64,000 bases of DNA from Stomorhina lunata (GCA_933228675.1 OW121740.1:39105492-39169491); one strand, 5' to 3'. Positions 1-12,892 are shown, counted from the stretch's first letter. The notes: generated by a model not told the origin, from the letters alone. Numbers and translations are program-made.

Positions 1-1374
1 TGCATTTTGATGAGAACTGGTAGTACCAGTCTGGTACTAAACGGGTTAATTTCTTATAAGCTTCATCTCTATCCTGTTTATTTTGAAATATCTGTATGTG
101 CACTCATTCGTTGCCATTCTTTCACATTCTTTATTCGAATTCTGACATTAATGGTGTAAAGTAGTTGCCGTTGTCATCATCATCATCTTCTGCTATACAT
201 TTGGAGTGGGTTGTAAAAATATTGCTGGCATCATTCCCTTTGGGGCCAATTAAAGTGTAGGCATGTTATGGCACATTTTACTTTTCCTTACAAATGAATT
301 CATGCCTTATTTAAACTCTCCCACACACACACAAACACACACACACAGACACTTATACTCATACTCAAACACAAAAGTAAATATTTTTCCTGTAGTTTTT
401 TTCTTTAATTTTCTTTTGCTGACTTTAGCATTATAAAATTTCCTTCAATTAATTGTGAAATTTATTATTTCTTCCCCGTCTACTTTTTTTTTAAGAAAGA
501 CACACAGTTTTTCCCTTTATTCTTATGAAATTTTTTTTTTGAAATTATAAGGATAAGTGAAGGATTCAACTTGGGTGTTTCAGGCTCTCTTTAGTTTTTA
601 CTATTTGAGGAAAAAATTGTAATTACTTGAGTTTGTCCTGTTCAAATGTTGTCAAGGATTTACTTTTATAAGGATTCTTATAATTTTTTTCCTGTGTTAT
701 TTGTTTGTTTGTTTGTTTGCTTTTCTTTACTTTAGTTTTGCTGGATAGGAAAATTTAATTACAGTTTTTCATTTATAATGATTTTGAAAGGGTTTTTTTC
801 AATCAACTTTCTTTAACATTCTTTTGAAGTAGAAAAACTAAGGAAATATTAAATTGAAAATATTTAAAAGTCTTCCTTTAAATATTAGGGCAAACATGGA
901 AAAATTTTAAAATTAAAAAGTTATGGTTTTATTTTAATAAATCTGACAGATCTGTTTCAAAAAACGGTCGAAATTAAATTTTCTTTAAATTTGTTGAACT
1001 AAAAAAAATATATCAAATTTGTCATTTTTGAAAAGGTTGAGCCATTGATTTTATCATATCTTTAGAACGGGTTATGCGATTTTTTTAGAGCTCACAGAAT
1101 AGAAAAGTAGATAAAATTTACTTTAAGTCTTTTAAAATAAAATTTTTATAGGTGCAACAGATTCGGAGTTATTTGCACTTGAAACTAGAAATATAATATT
1201 TTTTTATGAAAAATTATTTTTTTTTTACTTTTTAAAAACTCATAAAAATCGAAATTGAAAAGAAATGTAATACTTTTATGATCCTAAAACCGATACAAGC
1301 CTTATTTCCTAAAAATAAAAATATTTCCTAAAATAAATGATGATTTTATTAGCAATAAAGCAAATGAAGAGAAC
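1..1374. other. AT-rich intergenic DNA, no gene seen
   Basis: No open frame or RNA gene is recognisable. It contains a short CA-rich microsatellite (about 321-352) and a (TTTG)n run (about 700-720), plus many short homopolymer A/T tracts. Confidence 0.6.
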
Positions 1375-1380
1375 ATATCA

Positions 1381-1860
1381 AATTTTGTAGTTAAGCCATT
1401 TCGGTCATTTTGTCTTATATGGAAGCTAGGGTCAAATGTGGACCCATTTTTTCGAGATTTTGTAATTTAATTACAAGTTATACAAAAATTATGAATTCAA
1501 CAAAGAAATATATAACTGTTATTATATTCAAAGTTTGAAGCGTTTTTCTAATTTTTAAGGCCCTTAAATGGCTTTTGTGAGAAAGTCTTGTATGGGGGCT
1601 ATGGTCAAATATGGAACGATTTCAACAAAATTTAGTACAGTGATTTTTGTTTATATAAGAAATATTTTCTCTAAATTTTATAAAAATTAGCTGAATGTTA
1701 CGGTCAAAATCTCAATTCAGGAAAGTGAGACCTATGGGAGGTACCTGAAAATAAGGCTGATTTCGACTTATTTCCAAACAAAAGTAACCTTATAGCTAAA
1801 ATAAATTTCTGTGCCAAATTTCATAAAGATATAAGCAAATTTGTGGCTTTGAGGAACGTA
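1381..1860 (-). mobile_element. Decayed family B Helitron-like remnant
   Basis: The blocks 'ggagctagggtcaaatgtgg', 'ggctatggtcaaatatgg' and 'gtgagacctatgggaggtac' occur in the same order and spacing as in the better preserved minus-strand copy at 52984-53764. Both termini and the (GTCY)n tract are missing, so this is an internal fragment. Divergence is much greater than in the other copies, suggesting an old insertion. Confidence 0.6.
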
Positions 1861-1939
1861 AAACTATGTTTCGGGAAGAAAATTGCTTAGGAGGGCACCA
1901 CATACGATTTTCTTTTGGTTTAGCAAAAAAATATTTTAT

Positions 1940-4490
1940 GCCACGTCTCATAAAAAAATTTTTATCAAAAATTTTTCTATAGAAACATTTTTTTATCAAA
2001 CATTTTTCTGTAGAAAAATATTTTTTATCAAAAATTTTTCTATAGAAAAATATTTTTTAACAAAAATTTTTCTATAGAAAAATATTTTTTAACAAAAATT
2101 TTTCTATAGAAAAATATTTTTTAACAAAAATTTTTCTATAGAAAAATATTTTTTAACAAAAATTTTTCTATAGAAAAATATTTTTTAACAAAAATTTTTC
2201 TATAGAAAAATATTTTTTAACAAAAATTTTTCTATAGAAAAATATTTTTTAACAAAAATTTTTCTATAGAAAAATATTTTTTAACAAAAATTTTTCTATA
2301 GAAAAATATTTTTTAACAAAAATTTTTCTATAGAAAAATATTTTTTAACAAAAATTTTTCTATAGAAAAATATTTTTTAACAAAAATTTTTCTATAGAAA
2401 AATATTTTTTAACAAAAATTTTTCTATAGAAAAATATTTTTTAACAAAAATTTTTCTATAGAAAAATATTTTTTAACAAAAATTTTTCTATAGAAAAATA
2501 TTTTTTAACAAAAATTTTTCTATAGAAAAATATTTTTTAACAAAAATTTTTCTATAGAAAAATATTTTTTAACAAAAATTTTTCTATAGAAAAATATTTT
2601 TTAACAAAAATTTTTCTATAGAAAAATATTTTTTAACAAAAATTTTTCTATAGAAAAATATTTTTTAACAAAAATTTTTCTATCGAAAAATATTTTTTAA
2701 CAAAAATTTTTCTATCGAAAAATATTTTTTAACAAAAATTTTTCTATAGAAAAATATTTTTTAACAAAAATTTTTCTATAGAAAAATATTTTTTAACAAA
2801 AATTTTTCTATAGAAAAATATTTTTTAACAAAAATTTTTCTATAGAAAAATTTTTTTTAACAAAAATTTTTCTATAGAAAAATATTTTTTAACAAAAATT
2901 TTTCTATAGAAAAATTTTTTTATAGAAAAATTTTTGATAAAAAAATTTTTGTATAGAAAAATTTTTGTTAAAAAAAATTTTTCTATAGAAAAATTTTTGA
3001 TAAAAAAAATTTTTCTATAGAAAAATTTTTGATAAAAAAAAATTTTCTATAGAAAAATATATTTTTTAACAAAAATTTTTCTATAGAAAAATATTTTTTA
3101 ACAAAAATTTTTCTATAGAAAAATATTTTTTAACAAAAATTTTTCTATAGAAAAATATTTTTTAACAAAAATTTTTCTATAGAAAAATTTTTTTATAGAA
3201 AAATTTTTGATAAAAAAATTTTTGTATAGAAAAATTTTTGTTAAAAAAAAATTTTCTATAGAAAAATTTTTGATAAAAAAAATTTTTCTATAGAAAAATT
3301 TTTGATAAAAAAAAAATTTCTATAGAAAAATTTTTGATAAAAAAATTTTCTTTAGAAAAATTTTTGATAAAAAAAATTTTGTATAGAAAAATTTTTGATA
3401 AAAAAAAAAATTTTTTTTTTTTTTTATCAAAAATTTTTCTATAGAAAATTTTTTTTATCAAAAATTTTTTTATCAAAAATTTTTCTATAGAAAAATTTTT
3501 TTATCAAAAATTTTTCTATAGAAAATATATAAAAATTATTTTTCTATAGAAAAATTTTTGTTAAAAAATATTTTTCTATAGAAAAATTTTTGTTAAAAAA
3601 TATTTTTCTATAGAAAAATTTTTGTTAAAAAATATTTTTCTATAGAAAAATTTTTGTTAAAAAATATTTTTCTATAGAAAAATTTTTGTTAAAAAATATT
3701 TTTCTATAGAAAAATTTTTGTTAAAAAATATTTTTCTATAGAAAAATTTTTGTTAAAAAATATTTTTCTATAGAAAAATTTTTGTTAAAAAATATTTTTC
3801 TATAGAAAAATTTTTGTTAAAAAATATTTTTCTATAGAAAAATTTTTGTTAAAAAATATTTTTCTATAGAAAAATTTTTGTTAAAAAATATTTTTCTATA
3901 GAAAAATTTTTGTTAAAAAATATTTTTCAATAGAAAAATTTTTTTTAAAAAATATTTTTCTATAGAAAAATTTTTGTTAAAAAATATTTTTCTATAGAAA
4001 AATTTTTGTTAAAAAATATTTTTCTATAGAAAAATTTTTGTTAAAAAATATTTTTCTATAGAAAAATTTTTGTTAAAAAATATTTTTCTATAGAAAAATT
4101 TTTGTTAAAAAATATTTTTCTATAGAAAAATTTTTGTTAAAAAATATTTTTCTATAGAAAAATTTTTGTTAAAAAATATTTTTCTATAGAAAAATTTTTG
4201 TTAAAAAATATTTTTCTATAGAAAAATTTTTGTTAAAAAATATTTTTCTATAGAAAAATTTTTGTTAAAAAATATTTTTCTATAGAAAAATTTTTGTTAA
4301 AAATATTTTTCTATAGAAAAATTTTTGTTAAAAAATATTTTTCTATAGAAAAATTTTTGTTAATTTTTTTTTTTTTTTTTTTTTATAGAAAAATTTTTTT
4401 TCTATAGAGAAATATTTCTATAGAAAATTTTTTTTAGCAAAAATTTTTCTATAGAAATTTTTTTTTAGCAAAAATTGTTCTATAGAAGAC
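1940..4490. repeat. 32-bp AT-rich satellite as a large inverted repeat
   Basis: The unit is built round the palindrome CTATAG flanked by A5/T5 runs. From about 2041 to 2910 roughly 27 units run in one orientation (CTATAGAAAAATATTTTTTA plus ACAAAAATTTTT, 32 bp). From about 3545 to 4355 roughly 25 units run as the exact reverse complement. Between them (about 2911-3540) lie mixed units of both orientations with spacings altered to GATAAAAAAA. Two left-arm units carry CTATCG instead of CTATAG (near 2683 and 2715). The degenerate edges reach about 1940 and 4490. The short open frames here are by-products of the repeat. Confidence 0.9.
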
Positions 4491-4569
4491 TTTTGTACTT
4501 AAGGGACCATTTCACACACAACAAAAATATTTTAACTAAAATATAATTTTTTCTGTTGACCAGTGTAAA

Positions 4570-5345
4570 ATTTTTTCTCTAAAATTGTGAAATTTCGAAA
4601 ATAATTTTTTCGATTTAGTACAAAAAATCATATTTTTTACATTGCGATGCAAATAACTCCAAAACCATTAATCAGACAAAAATCTTGTGTTAGCACAACT
4701 TCAGGTCAATTTTACTCTTAATCCACTGAAGTATTTTTTAGTAAAATCGGACAAATGGCTTTCAAGATATGATACAAAAATTTTAAAAACTAATGTTTTT
4801 TCGATTTTCAAAATAAAATGTGTTTTTTTCGATGTGAATAACTCGAAAACCATTGATCACATCGAAATCTTGTTTTAGTACATCTTCAGGTCAATTTTGT
4901 TTTTAATCCATTAATGTACTTTATAGGAAAATTGAATTAATGATTTTCAAGATATGGTACAATTTTTTCAAAACTAATGTTTTTTTTCGACTTTGCAAAA
5001 AAAAATTTTTTTTTAACTTGTGATATGAATAACTCCAAAACCGTTTATCGCACAAAAATATGGTGTTGGCATGTCTTCAGACCAATTGTGTTTTCAATGT
5101 ATTGAGGTATTTCTTGGTAAAATTGGACACGCGGTTTTCAACATATGGTATAATTTTGAAAAACTAAAGATTTTTTTCGGTTTTGCAAAAAAAAATTTTT
5201 TTTTTTTAATTTCGTTGTGAACAACTCGAAAACCGTTAATGATACAAAAATCTTGTATTAGTACCACTTCAGGCCAATTGTGTTTTTAATCCATTAATGT
5301 ACTTTTTAGTAAAATTGGACAAGTTGTTTTCAAGATATGGGGAAC
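4570..5345. repeat. ~189-bp tandem repeat, four diverged copies
   Basis: The phrase 'aataactc(c/g)aaaacc' recurs at about 4651, 4837, 5027 and 5219, spaced 185 to 192 bp. Each copy continues with 'tcttgt..tagta', 'cttcaggtcaatt' and 'ttaatccat'. A 63-codon frame at 4687-4878 lies inside and is not conserved between copies, so it is not called as a gene. Confidence 0.75.
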
Positions 5346-6787
5346 TAACTGAGACGTCCTACACAAAAATCCTAAATTTTAGAAAAAAAATTCTATGTAT
5401 CTGGTGTTTTTGTTCTAGGGGAACCAAGAAAACACACAAAAATGTAACATGATTATACGAGTACATGCCCTCTACACCAAAAAACTTGCCTATAAATTTG
5501 CTTAATTTTTCGATTTTTATTCTCTACCTTATCTATCAAAAATAAATTATTTTTATCAATTCTTCCAAGACAGATGGATCAATGGAAGCAAGGATGGATG
5601 GATGGATGGTAAGTTAAGGTGAACATCAGATAGATGTAGATGGATGGATGGATTGTCTACATGAAATGGAAACAAAAAAAGGGAATGAATAACTCAAATG
5701 CTTGATTAAATCACAACAACAGCAGCAACAACGGCAACATAATGTTGCAAGTAATAAAATGAAAAAATAACAAAAGCAAAAAACCTAAATGAATTACAAG
5801 AGCCGTAGGCGAACATGTGTGAACTTCCGCCAACCAGAGTTGGCAGTTGTCAGTTCTCAAAACACAAAAAATACAATAAATGATAAAAAAAAAAAATAAA
5901 ATTTATCCCTACAAACTCTTGTAGCTCCCATAAATACAAAATAAATTGCCTTTGGTGGTTAGACGAAAAAAAAGAAGATAACTGTTGGTTAAAAGGGACA
6001 GACGAACGGAAGGCGTCACAGACGGACAAAAATACAATTTCCCTGAAAATGGCTTTAAAAATAAATTATATCTAAAAATGCAATAACTGTAACAATCACT
6101 TAAATACGAGTACCAATGCTTTTGTTTTTTAAAGTTGGAAACACTTGAAACAAATGTTCGAAGATACTTTCCAACAAACAAAAATCATGACTGACTGTCA
6201 GTCTATCGTGTTTGACTGTCAGGTTATAATTTAAGATCAGAGCAAAACTACTATTAACCACTTACAAACTTAAAAAAATGGAAAGAAAGAAAAAGCTTTG
6301 AAGATGATTTGCTTGAAGTAATAATTGTTAACCAAAAGAAAAGGATAATTGTTTTACAAAAAAAAAAATCAAATGGAATTAAAATTTGTATATAATTATT
6401 AAATCACGAGCTCTACACTTAAGGGCAATTGAAATTAAAAATTGATCAAAAAAATATAATTTCGTGAAGTTGTAATTGTAGCAGAAAAAGATTTACATTG
6501 ATCATTTTATAATGATTTTAATTGAAAATAAAGTTGATTATGGGAATATCACTTTCACGTATTGAAATTTCTGTGGAAAGTTCGGAAAAATGAGAAAATT
6601 TTAGATTAACAATATCTAACATCTACTAACTTTCATTATATTTTATTTGGCAATATTTCTTTATTTTGAGAAGATGAATCGTTTTAGAGAAATGATGGAA
6701 GGTTAGACGTGATCAAGTGTAAAACTCTAAAACAGCGAAGGGCACAGTTTCTGGTTTCTCATCACCATTGGATAGAATTGTTGTGTT
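5346..6787. other. Intergenic DNA with microsatellites, no gene seen
   Basis: A GGAT-type microsatellite lies at about 5576-5653 and CAA-rich sequence at about 5705-5740. A 90-codon minus-strand frame (5909-6181) shows no family motif and is probably chance. Confidence 0.5.
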
Positions 6788-9700
6788 TATACCCTTCACC
6801 AATAGGTGAAAGGGTATTATAAGTTTGTGATTAGTGATCGTAGACCCCATAAAAATTATACCGATCGACTCAGAATCGGGAGGAGAATCGATTAAGCGAT
6901 GTCAGTCTGTCTGTCCGTCTGTCTGAAATCAAGTTTCTAAAGCCTACATACATAAATTATATATCAGATTTTAGGAAATCCCGTTATTAAATTTCATTAA
7001 AATTAAATTTCATTAAAATCGGTTTATAAACACCGAAAATATCGAAAAAATACTAAAAATTAGACGAAAATTTTAAAATTTTTGATTGAAACACACTTTT
7101 AAATAACAAGAGAAAAAAGATACTCCTGGTGTACATGTGATAATATATTATATATCAGACTGTAGGAAATGGTTCCCCAAAGCACTCTGTAAAATTTTAT
7201 CAAAATCGGTCAATTAACCACTGAGATATCGACAAAACACCAAATTTGATGTATTGCAAATTGCCTAAAGTACGCATTAGAGAATGTTTGTTGAAAAAAA
7301 GAAATGCAGAAATAGGAAAAACCATCCTCCTTTAGCACGGACATACATAACTTTTATATCAGATTTTAGGAAATTCTCCCGCCAAGCACGTTATTAAATT
7401 TTATCAAAAGCGGTTCATAAACAACTGAGATATCGCCAAAACACTACTTGTGATGTGCAGCAAATTCCCCAAAGTACGTGTCTAAGAAATTTTGTTGACA
7501 TTTTGTAAGTATTGTTTCAGCGATATCTCAGGTGCTTATAGACCGATTGTGATGAAATTTGACGGCGTTCTTTGTTTGAGGATTTATTAAAATCTCATGT
7601 ATAAACTCTACAAATCTGATTATGAATACCATTCAAATTGTACCGATCGACTCAGAATCGGCAGGAGAATCGATTTCGCGACGTCCGTCCGTCTGTCTGT
7701 TTGTCTGTCCGTCCGTCTGTTTTTCTGTTCGTCCGTCCGTCTACCTGTCTGTCCGTCCGTCCGTTCCCGTCTGTTCTTTTTATACCCTTCACCAATAGGT
7801 GAAAGGGTATTATAAGTTTGTGATTCCGTTTGTAATTTTTTTATTAGTGATCGTAGACCCCATAAAAATTATACCGATCGACTCAGGATCGGGAGGAGAA
7901 TCGATTAAGCGATGTCCGTCTGTCTGTCTGTTGACAGACAGACGGAGTGACATCCTGGAGGATGGACACTCATAAATTATATATCAGATTTTAGGAAATT
8001 CTCCCGCAATAAACGCTATTAAATTTCATTAAAATCGGTTTATAAACACCGAAAATATCGAAAAAATACCAAAAATTAGACGAAAATTTTAAAATTTTTT
8101 ATTGAAACACACTTTTAAATAACAAGAGAAAAAAGATACTCCTGGTGTACATGTGATAATATGTTATATATCAGATTGTAGAAATAGTTTCCCAAAGCAC
8201 TCCGTAAAATTTTATCAAAATCGGTCCATTAACCACTGAGATATCGACAAAACACCAAGTTTGATGTATTGCAAATTGCCCAAAGTACGCATTAGAGAAT
8301 TTTTGTTGAAAAAATGAAATGCAGAAATAGGAAATAGGAATAGTACGGACATACATAATTTTTATATCAGTTTTTAGGAAATTCTCCCGCCAAGCACGTT
8401 ATTAAATTTTATCAAAAGCAGTCCATAAACAACTGAGATATCGCCAAAACACTACTTGTGATGTGCAGCAAATTCCCCAAAGTACGTGTCTAAGAAATTT
8501 TGTTGACATTTTGTAAGTATTGTTTTAGCGATATCTCAGGTGCTTATGGACCGATTGTGATGAAATTTGACAGCGTTCTTTGTTTGAGGATTTATTAAAA
8601 TCTCATGTATAAACTCTACAAATCTGATTATGAATACCATTCAAATTGTACCGATCGACTCAGAATCGGCAGGAGAATCGATTTCGCGACGTCCGTCCGT
8701 CTGTCTGTTTGTCTGTCCGTCCGTCTGTTTTTCTGTTCGTCCGTCCGTCTACCTGCCTGTCCGTCCGTCCGTTCCCGTCTGTCCTTTTTTCTGTTGTAGT
8801 CAAGTTTTTGGAGCTCCTGCTTTGTCGATATCTCAGATGTTTATTTTGATGAAAGTTAACAACATACTTCGCAGGGGATTACATAAATTCTAATGCATTC
8901 GGTAATTTGTGTTAGATATAATTTTGTGTTTAAGCGATATTTCAGATGTTTTGATCGACAATGATTAAATTCGGGGTGGGACGATATCCTAAAATTTTGT
9001 GTAAAGTGCATATGGGTATACCTTTCAGGAGCTCCACAAATCTGATTTTAGCAGACAAACACACTGCATTTATCTTAATTTTGTGTCTGACTTTTAAACA
9101 TTATGATAACATTTGAGAATGTATTATATTCCTAGGAAGTACAAAAATGCAGCTAAGTACATGATTTGCGTTCAAAACCTACATATGTATGTATGTTCCT
9201 CACATATCAACGAAGATTTAAATTTTTTAATTGTAATTGGGAGAAATCCGTTCACGTTTGACAATTGCTCCCGTATAACTTCGCCTAAGGCAATCTCTTA
9301 GTAGCTAATAAATGTCAAATTATAATAGATACGATGATGACATTTAGTATAAATATGTTGTAGAATATCGTTATTTAGCGCGATAGCGCTTAAAATAGAC
9401 TTTCTAGAGGGACAACATTTGACAAAAGTATTTCCGATCTCTTGAAAAGTTCGGTATTGAAAATGAAATGAAACTCGGTTCACATTTAGTGAAATCTCCC
9501 ACATAACCCCAACCGGAATCACTTTGATGCTGATAAATTAAATCACATTATAATTGCACAAAGAACTAGAGCAAAACTTTTCACACGTCCATCGGACAGA
9601 TCAGAAGAAAACTACATCCCAAATATTATTAATTAAGTATTCATCTTAATTAGTTAACTAACTTCAGATTAATAAGTAAATCTTCAATAACTTTTCCGAC

Positions 9701-10360
9701 AAAACTGATGTATCTAAAACTAAGAGTGTATACCCTATAATTCTAGGGCTTGTATACATTGACAAAACAATCATTGTTAAAGCTTTGATCTAAATCGGTC
9801 CGCTACCTTCAGAGTTTTACATAACTAATTAAGAACTTTTGCTAGTAGGATGATACGTACGTTTTTGAGTTGCATGCCAGAATACTTAATCTACATCAAA
9901 TCGATGTGCTTTTGCAAATCTAAGGGCATCTACATTTGTATTCATCTTTTCTGCATGGTTTGTCTGATCTATCCAACTTTATTTAATGTTCGTAAAATAG
10001 ACACATATATCGAAGCTACTGGCTGGCTTAAATAAGTATTCTCTACTTGTAGTATAGTAATCATTATCTTTCACAAAGGGACCTCTTTAGAACCCAAGTG
10101 ACGCCGCCTTCGGTATCAGCCACCTGCCCAACCTATCCTTTGGATCCATTATTTTAAAGACTCTTTGCATATAATACTAGTATAACCAAATATTGCTAGG
10201 AATTACATTTAGTATGAACAAAAGAAAATTTGTGTTTTGTGCTCAACTAAGTCATCAATCAGAAACTATAAGTATATAATTATTAATAAATTCTTACGAT
10301 TTTGTACTTTACTTTTGGAACACCATTGGTGAAGGGTATCCAAGATTCGGCTCTTACTTG
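6788..10360 (+). mobile_element. Family A Helitron-like element with internal duplication
   Basis: Starts TATACCCTTCACC, followed by a short palindromic partner GGTGAAAGGGTAT, and ends with GGTGAAGGGTATCCAAG then CTTACTTG. Several (GTCY)n tracts (about 6900-6930, 7680-7775, 8690-8785) follow the block 'accgatcgactcagaatcgg'. This architecture (TATACCC start, internal GTCY proto-microsatellite, TTACTTG end) matches what is known of dipteran mini-me/DINE-1 elements, which are non-autonomous relatives of Helitrons/Helentrons. A second TATACCC start at 7781 shows that the first ~1 kb is tandemly duplicated. The 3' hairpin (CAAAGCCGAATATACCA in other copies) is deleted here. No transposase is encoded. 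Confidence 0.75.
7781..8800 (+). repeat. Second copy of internal ~1-kb duplication in family A element
   Basis: 6788-7780 and 7781-8800 are near-identical in content: terminal hairpin, 'ctcccgc..acg' blocks, and the 'aaactctacaaatctgatta' block at 7600 repeated at 8605. The break lies in the second GTCY tract, where 'cccgtctgttctttt' runs straight into a new TATACCC end. Confidence 0.7.
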
Positions 10361-10388
10361 TTATAGATATTATTTGTAATTGTACTGC

Positions 10389-10396
10389 CCTTCAAT
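10389..10396. repeat. Left 8-bp target-site duplication (CCTTCAAT)
   Basis: Identical to 12893-12900 and immediately outside matching terminal inverted repeats. Confidence 0.8.
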
Positions 10397-10483
10397 CAGT
10401 GTTGCCACCAACCAAATGTTAAATTACACATGTATCACACCGAATTTTTTTTGGCAAAATAACATACTTACTTACTTGGCCTA

Positions 10484-11058
10484 TATTTTTTTTTTTTTTG
10501 TATTGGACCAACACTCAGGGGATGACCCCTACATATGCATATGCATTGTGATGGAACTAGGAACCTTAGGATATCATAATTAGAGGGAAAGACTGATGCA
10601 GGAAGTTTATTCCACATTCGCGCTGTACGGCTAAAAAACGAGTTTTCTCTATAGTGCGTCGTGCGATCCACTGGAAAATCGACTACAAAGGGATGGACCC
10701 TTGTAGAGTTGCGTGTGCTACGAAGAAATGTACGGGTTTCAGGAACAAGATCTCTAATTTCATTTGAGCACATCCCATTATAGTAGCGATAGAACAGTGA
10801 AACGCAACCCACATTACGACGATGCTCCAATGAGGCAATAGAGTTGGCTACTCTACTGTCACCGATAAGCACCTTCGCCCTCTCTTGTACGCGGTCGAGA
10901 AGCTCCAAAATAGACTTTGAAGCACCGGTCCATACATGAGAGTTGTATTCCATTTTCGGTCGGATATATGTGGTATAGATATTAAGGAGATCAGTTGGAG
11001 TGAAGTATGTCTCACACCGCTTTAGAAAACCGAGACACTTGAATGCTTCTTTCGACAC
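10484..11058 (-). pseudogene. 5'-truncated LINE, reverse-transcriptase C-terminal region (copy 1)
   Basis: The minus strand gives about 190 open codons with 'YIRPKMEYNSHVWTGAS', 'LLDRVQERAKVLIGD', 'SIASLEHRRNVGCVSLF' and 'RTARMWNKLPASVFP'. These are typical of the region after the catalytic palm in Jockey/CR1-group non-LTR retrotransposons; the precise clade is uncertain. The 3' end is marked by a poly-A tract (T-run at about 10487-10500 on the plus strand), and translation reading into it is not meaningful. The catalytic domain and endonuclease are absent, so the copy is dead on arrival. It belongs to the same family as 15237-16710 and lies inside the hAT-like element, so it inserted later. 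Confidence 0.85.
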
Positions 11059-11059
11059 T

Positions 11060-11245
11060 TATTAAGGTCAAAGGCCGAGCATTGTCTTTTTATCAATGTT
11101 TTGGACGTCCCCTTCTAACATATAGGACAACTCGCGACACATGATAGCTCATTACATTAACGAGTGTTAAAATAGTTCCCTGGCAGCGTTTAAATACGGC
11201 GAAATTAAAATATAGTCAACAACTTCTTACAAAGTAGGAAACAAT
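11060..11245 (-). mobile_element. LINE-related fragment (shared with 19741-20010 and 31455-31880)
   Basis: The order 'ttaaggtcaaa..ccgagcat', 'ggacaactc', 'catgatagctca', 'gagtgttaaa..agttccc' matches 31455-31760 and 19790-19860. In the 19.7-kb copy this segment lies just upstream of an endonuclease pseudogene on the minus strand, so it is probably the 5' region of the same RTE-like LINE. Confidence 0.5.
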
Positions 11246-11416
11246 CTGTCTTCCAAGGTATTCTTTAAATCAGAAACCTTTATCCAATAATCTTCTGGCT
11301 CGAAATTGCTGTGAAGCCCAAAATTTCAAAATCTAAGAGTGCAGTTGCTATTTTGGGATCACAATATCCTCAATTGTATAAATATCGTCACTAAAATTAA
11401 ATGTTTTTTTTTTCAA

Positions 11417-12590
11417 TTTGACTGCCACGATATGAAAAATTTTCTATACAAATAAAAAATTTTTCAAAAACTTCCTATAAAATAAGAAAATTTTGAAAAA
11501 TTTCCTATAAAAGTAAGAAAATTTTGAAAAATTTCCTATAAAAATAAGAAACTTTTGAAAAATTTCTTATAGAAAGAGTAAAATTTTAATAAAAATAAAT
11601 TCTTTTTTTAATTTTCTACCAAAATACGAAAATTTTGAAATAAAAATAAGAAAATTTTATAAAAAAAAAAATAAGAAATTTTGAAAAATTTCCTATAAAA
11701 ATATAAAATTTTTTAAAAATTTCCTTTAGTATAAAAATAAGAAATTTTAAAAAAAATTTCCTTTAGTATAAAAATAAGAAATTTTTGAAAAATTTCCTAT
11801 AATTTTTGAAAAATCTCCTATAAAAATAAGAAATATTTGAAAAATTCTTATAAAAATAAACAAAATTTTTTAAAAATTTCCTATAAAAATAAGAAGATTA
11901 AAAACAATTCTTATAAAAATTTTATATTTTTAATAAGAAATTTTTGAAAATTTTCCTTTAAAAATAAGAAATTTTTGAAAAAATTTTTATAAAAATAAGA
12001 AATTTTTGAAAAAGTTCCTACAAAAATAAGAAATTATTGAAAAATTTAATATAAAATGTGAAATTTTTGAAAAATTTCCTTTAAAAATAAGAAATTTTTA
12101 AAAAAAATTTCAATAAAAAAGACATTTTTGAAAAATTTCTTATAAAAATAAGAAAATTTAAAAAAAATTTCCTATAGAAATAAGAAATTTTAGAAAAATT
12201 TCCTATAAAAAAAAGATATTTTTCAAAATTTTCTTAATTTTATACGAAAATTATCAAATTTATTAAAAAATTTTCTATTTTTATATGATTTTTTTTTTAA
12301 ATTTATAAATTTTATTAAACTTAAAACTGAATAGTTAGATCACAATTTTGTAAAATATATAGAAAAGTGGGTTTTGAAATCTCAGCAATTAATTTATATC
12401 TGAAAATGCCAGACAGTAGTTTTAAGAGAAAACATGAATGAAAATGTTTTTATATGAAAATAACATACATTTCCTGAGAAATCGGAAAATTTCAATATCA
12501 TACCACACTTCCATTATTAAAGGTTTATTTTGATTGATTTGAACATTTACAAAAGAAGTCCTTTCTATTCTCTTTTGACTGCCACGATAT
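11417..12590. repeat. AT-rich ~35-bp degenerate array flanked by 17-bp direct repeats
   Basis: Loose copies of 'gaaaaatttcctataaaaa' plus 'taagaaattttt' fill about 11440-12250. The perfect 17-bp sequence TTTGACTGCCACGATAT is present at both 11417-11433 and 12574-12590, bracketing the block like a target-site duplication or the edges of a duplication. Confidence 0.7.
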
Positions 12591-12892
12591 AAAACTCTCG
12601 GCTATCTTGAAGCATATTTTTTTCCAATAAGTATCGGGATTTTAAGACCTCCATTTTTATGAATGTAGTTACATTAAAAGGTTTGCATTATATTAATTAT
12701 TTCGATTTTGAAAAGGACGTACAAATATTTACTTTTTAAAATGCATGTGTTGAAAAAGTTAAGAAATATTACGATAGCTAACAAAAATTTAAATTACACA
12801 TGAGTTACACATGCAGCCCGTTACACATCGTCTACACATGAAAATAAAAATTACACATGATATGTGTAATTACACCTAAAGTGGCAACACTG

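Larger units (their letters stand above)
10397..12892. mobile_element. hAT-like non-autonomous transposon (2.5 kb, nested)
   Basis: The left end CAGTGTTGCCAC is perfectly inverted at the right end (GTGGCAACACTG, 12881-12892), and a perfect 8-bp duplication CCTTCAAT flanks both ends. An 8-bp duplication with CAG..CTG ends is the hallmark of the hAT superfamily. Subterminal TTACACATG motifs recur near the right end (about 12790-12875, both orientations) and near the left (10424), as expected for transposase-binding repeats. No hAT transposase is visible. The interior instead holds a LINE 3' fragment (10484-11058), another LINE-related fragment (11060-11245) and an AT-rich array (11434-12573), so it is a nonautonomous, secondarily invaded copy. 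Confidence 0.75.

Noticed and set aside
8171..8356. 61-79-codon frame seen in several family A copies ('YFCISFFQQ..NAYFGQFAIHQ')
   Set aside because: Present in all copies because the element is repeated, but it varies in length and carries no recognised domain; likely non-coding internal repeat text.
7597..8893. Frames rich in SVCLSV / RPSV repeats
   Set aside because: They translate the (GTCY)n tract of Helitron-like elements and recur at each copy (22741, 23557, 38073, 38889).
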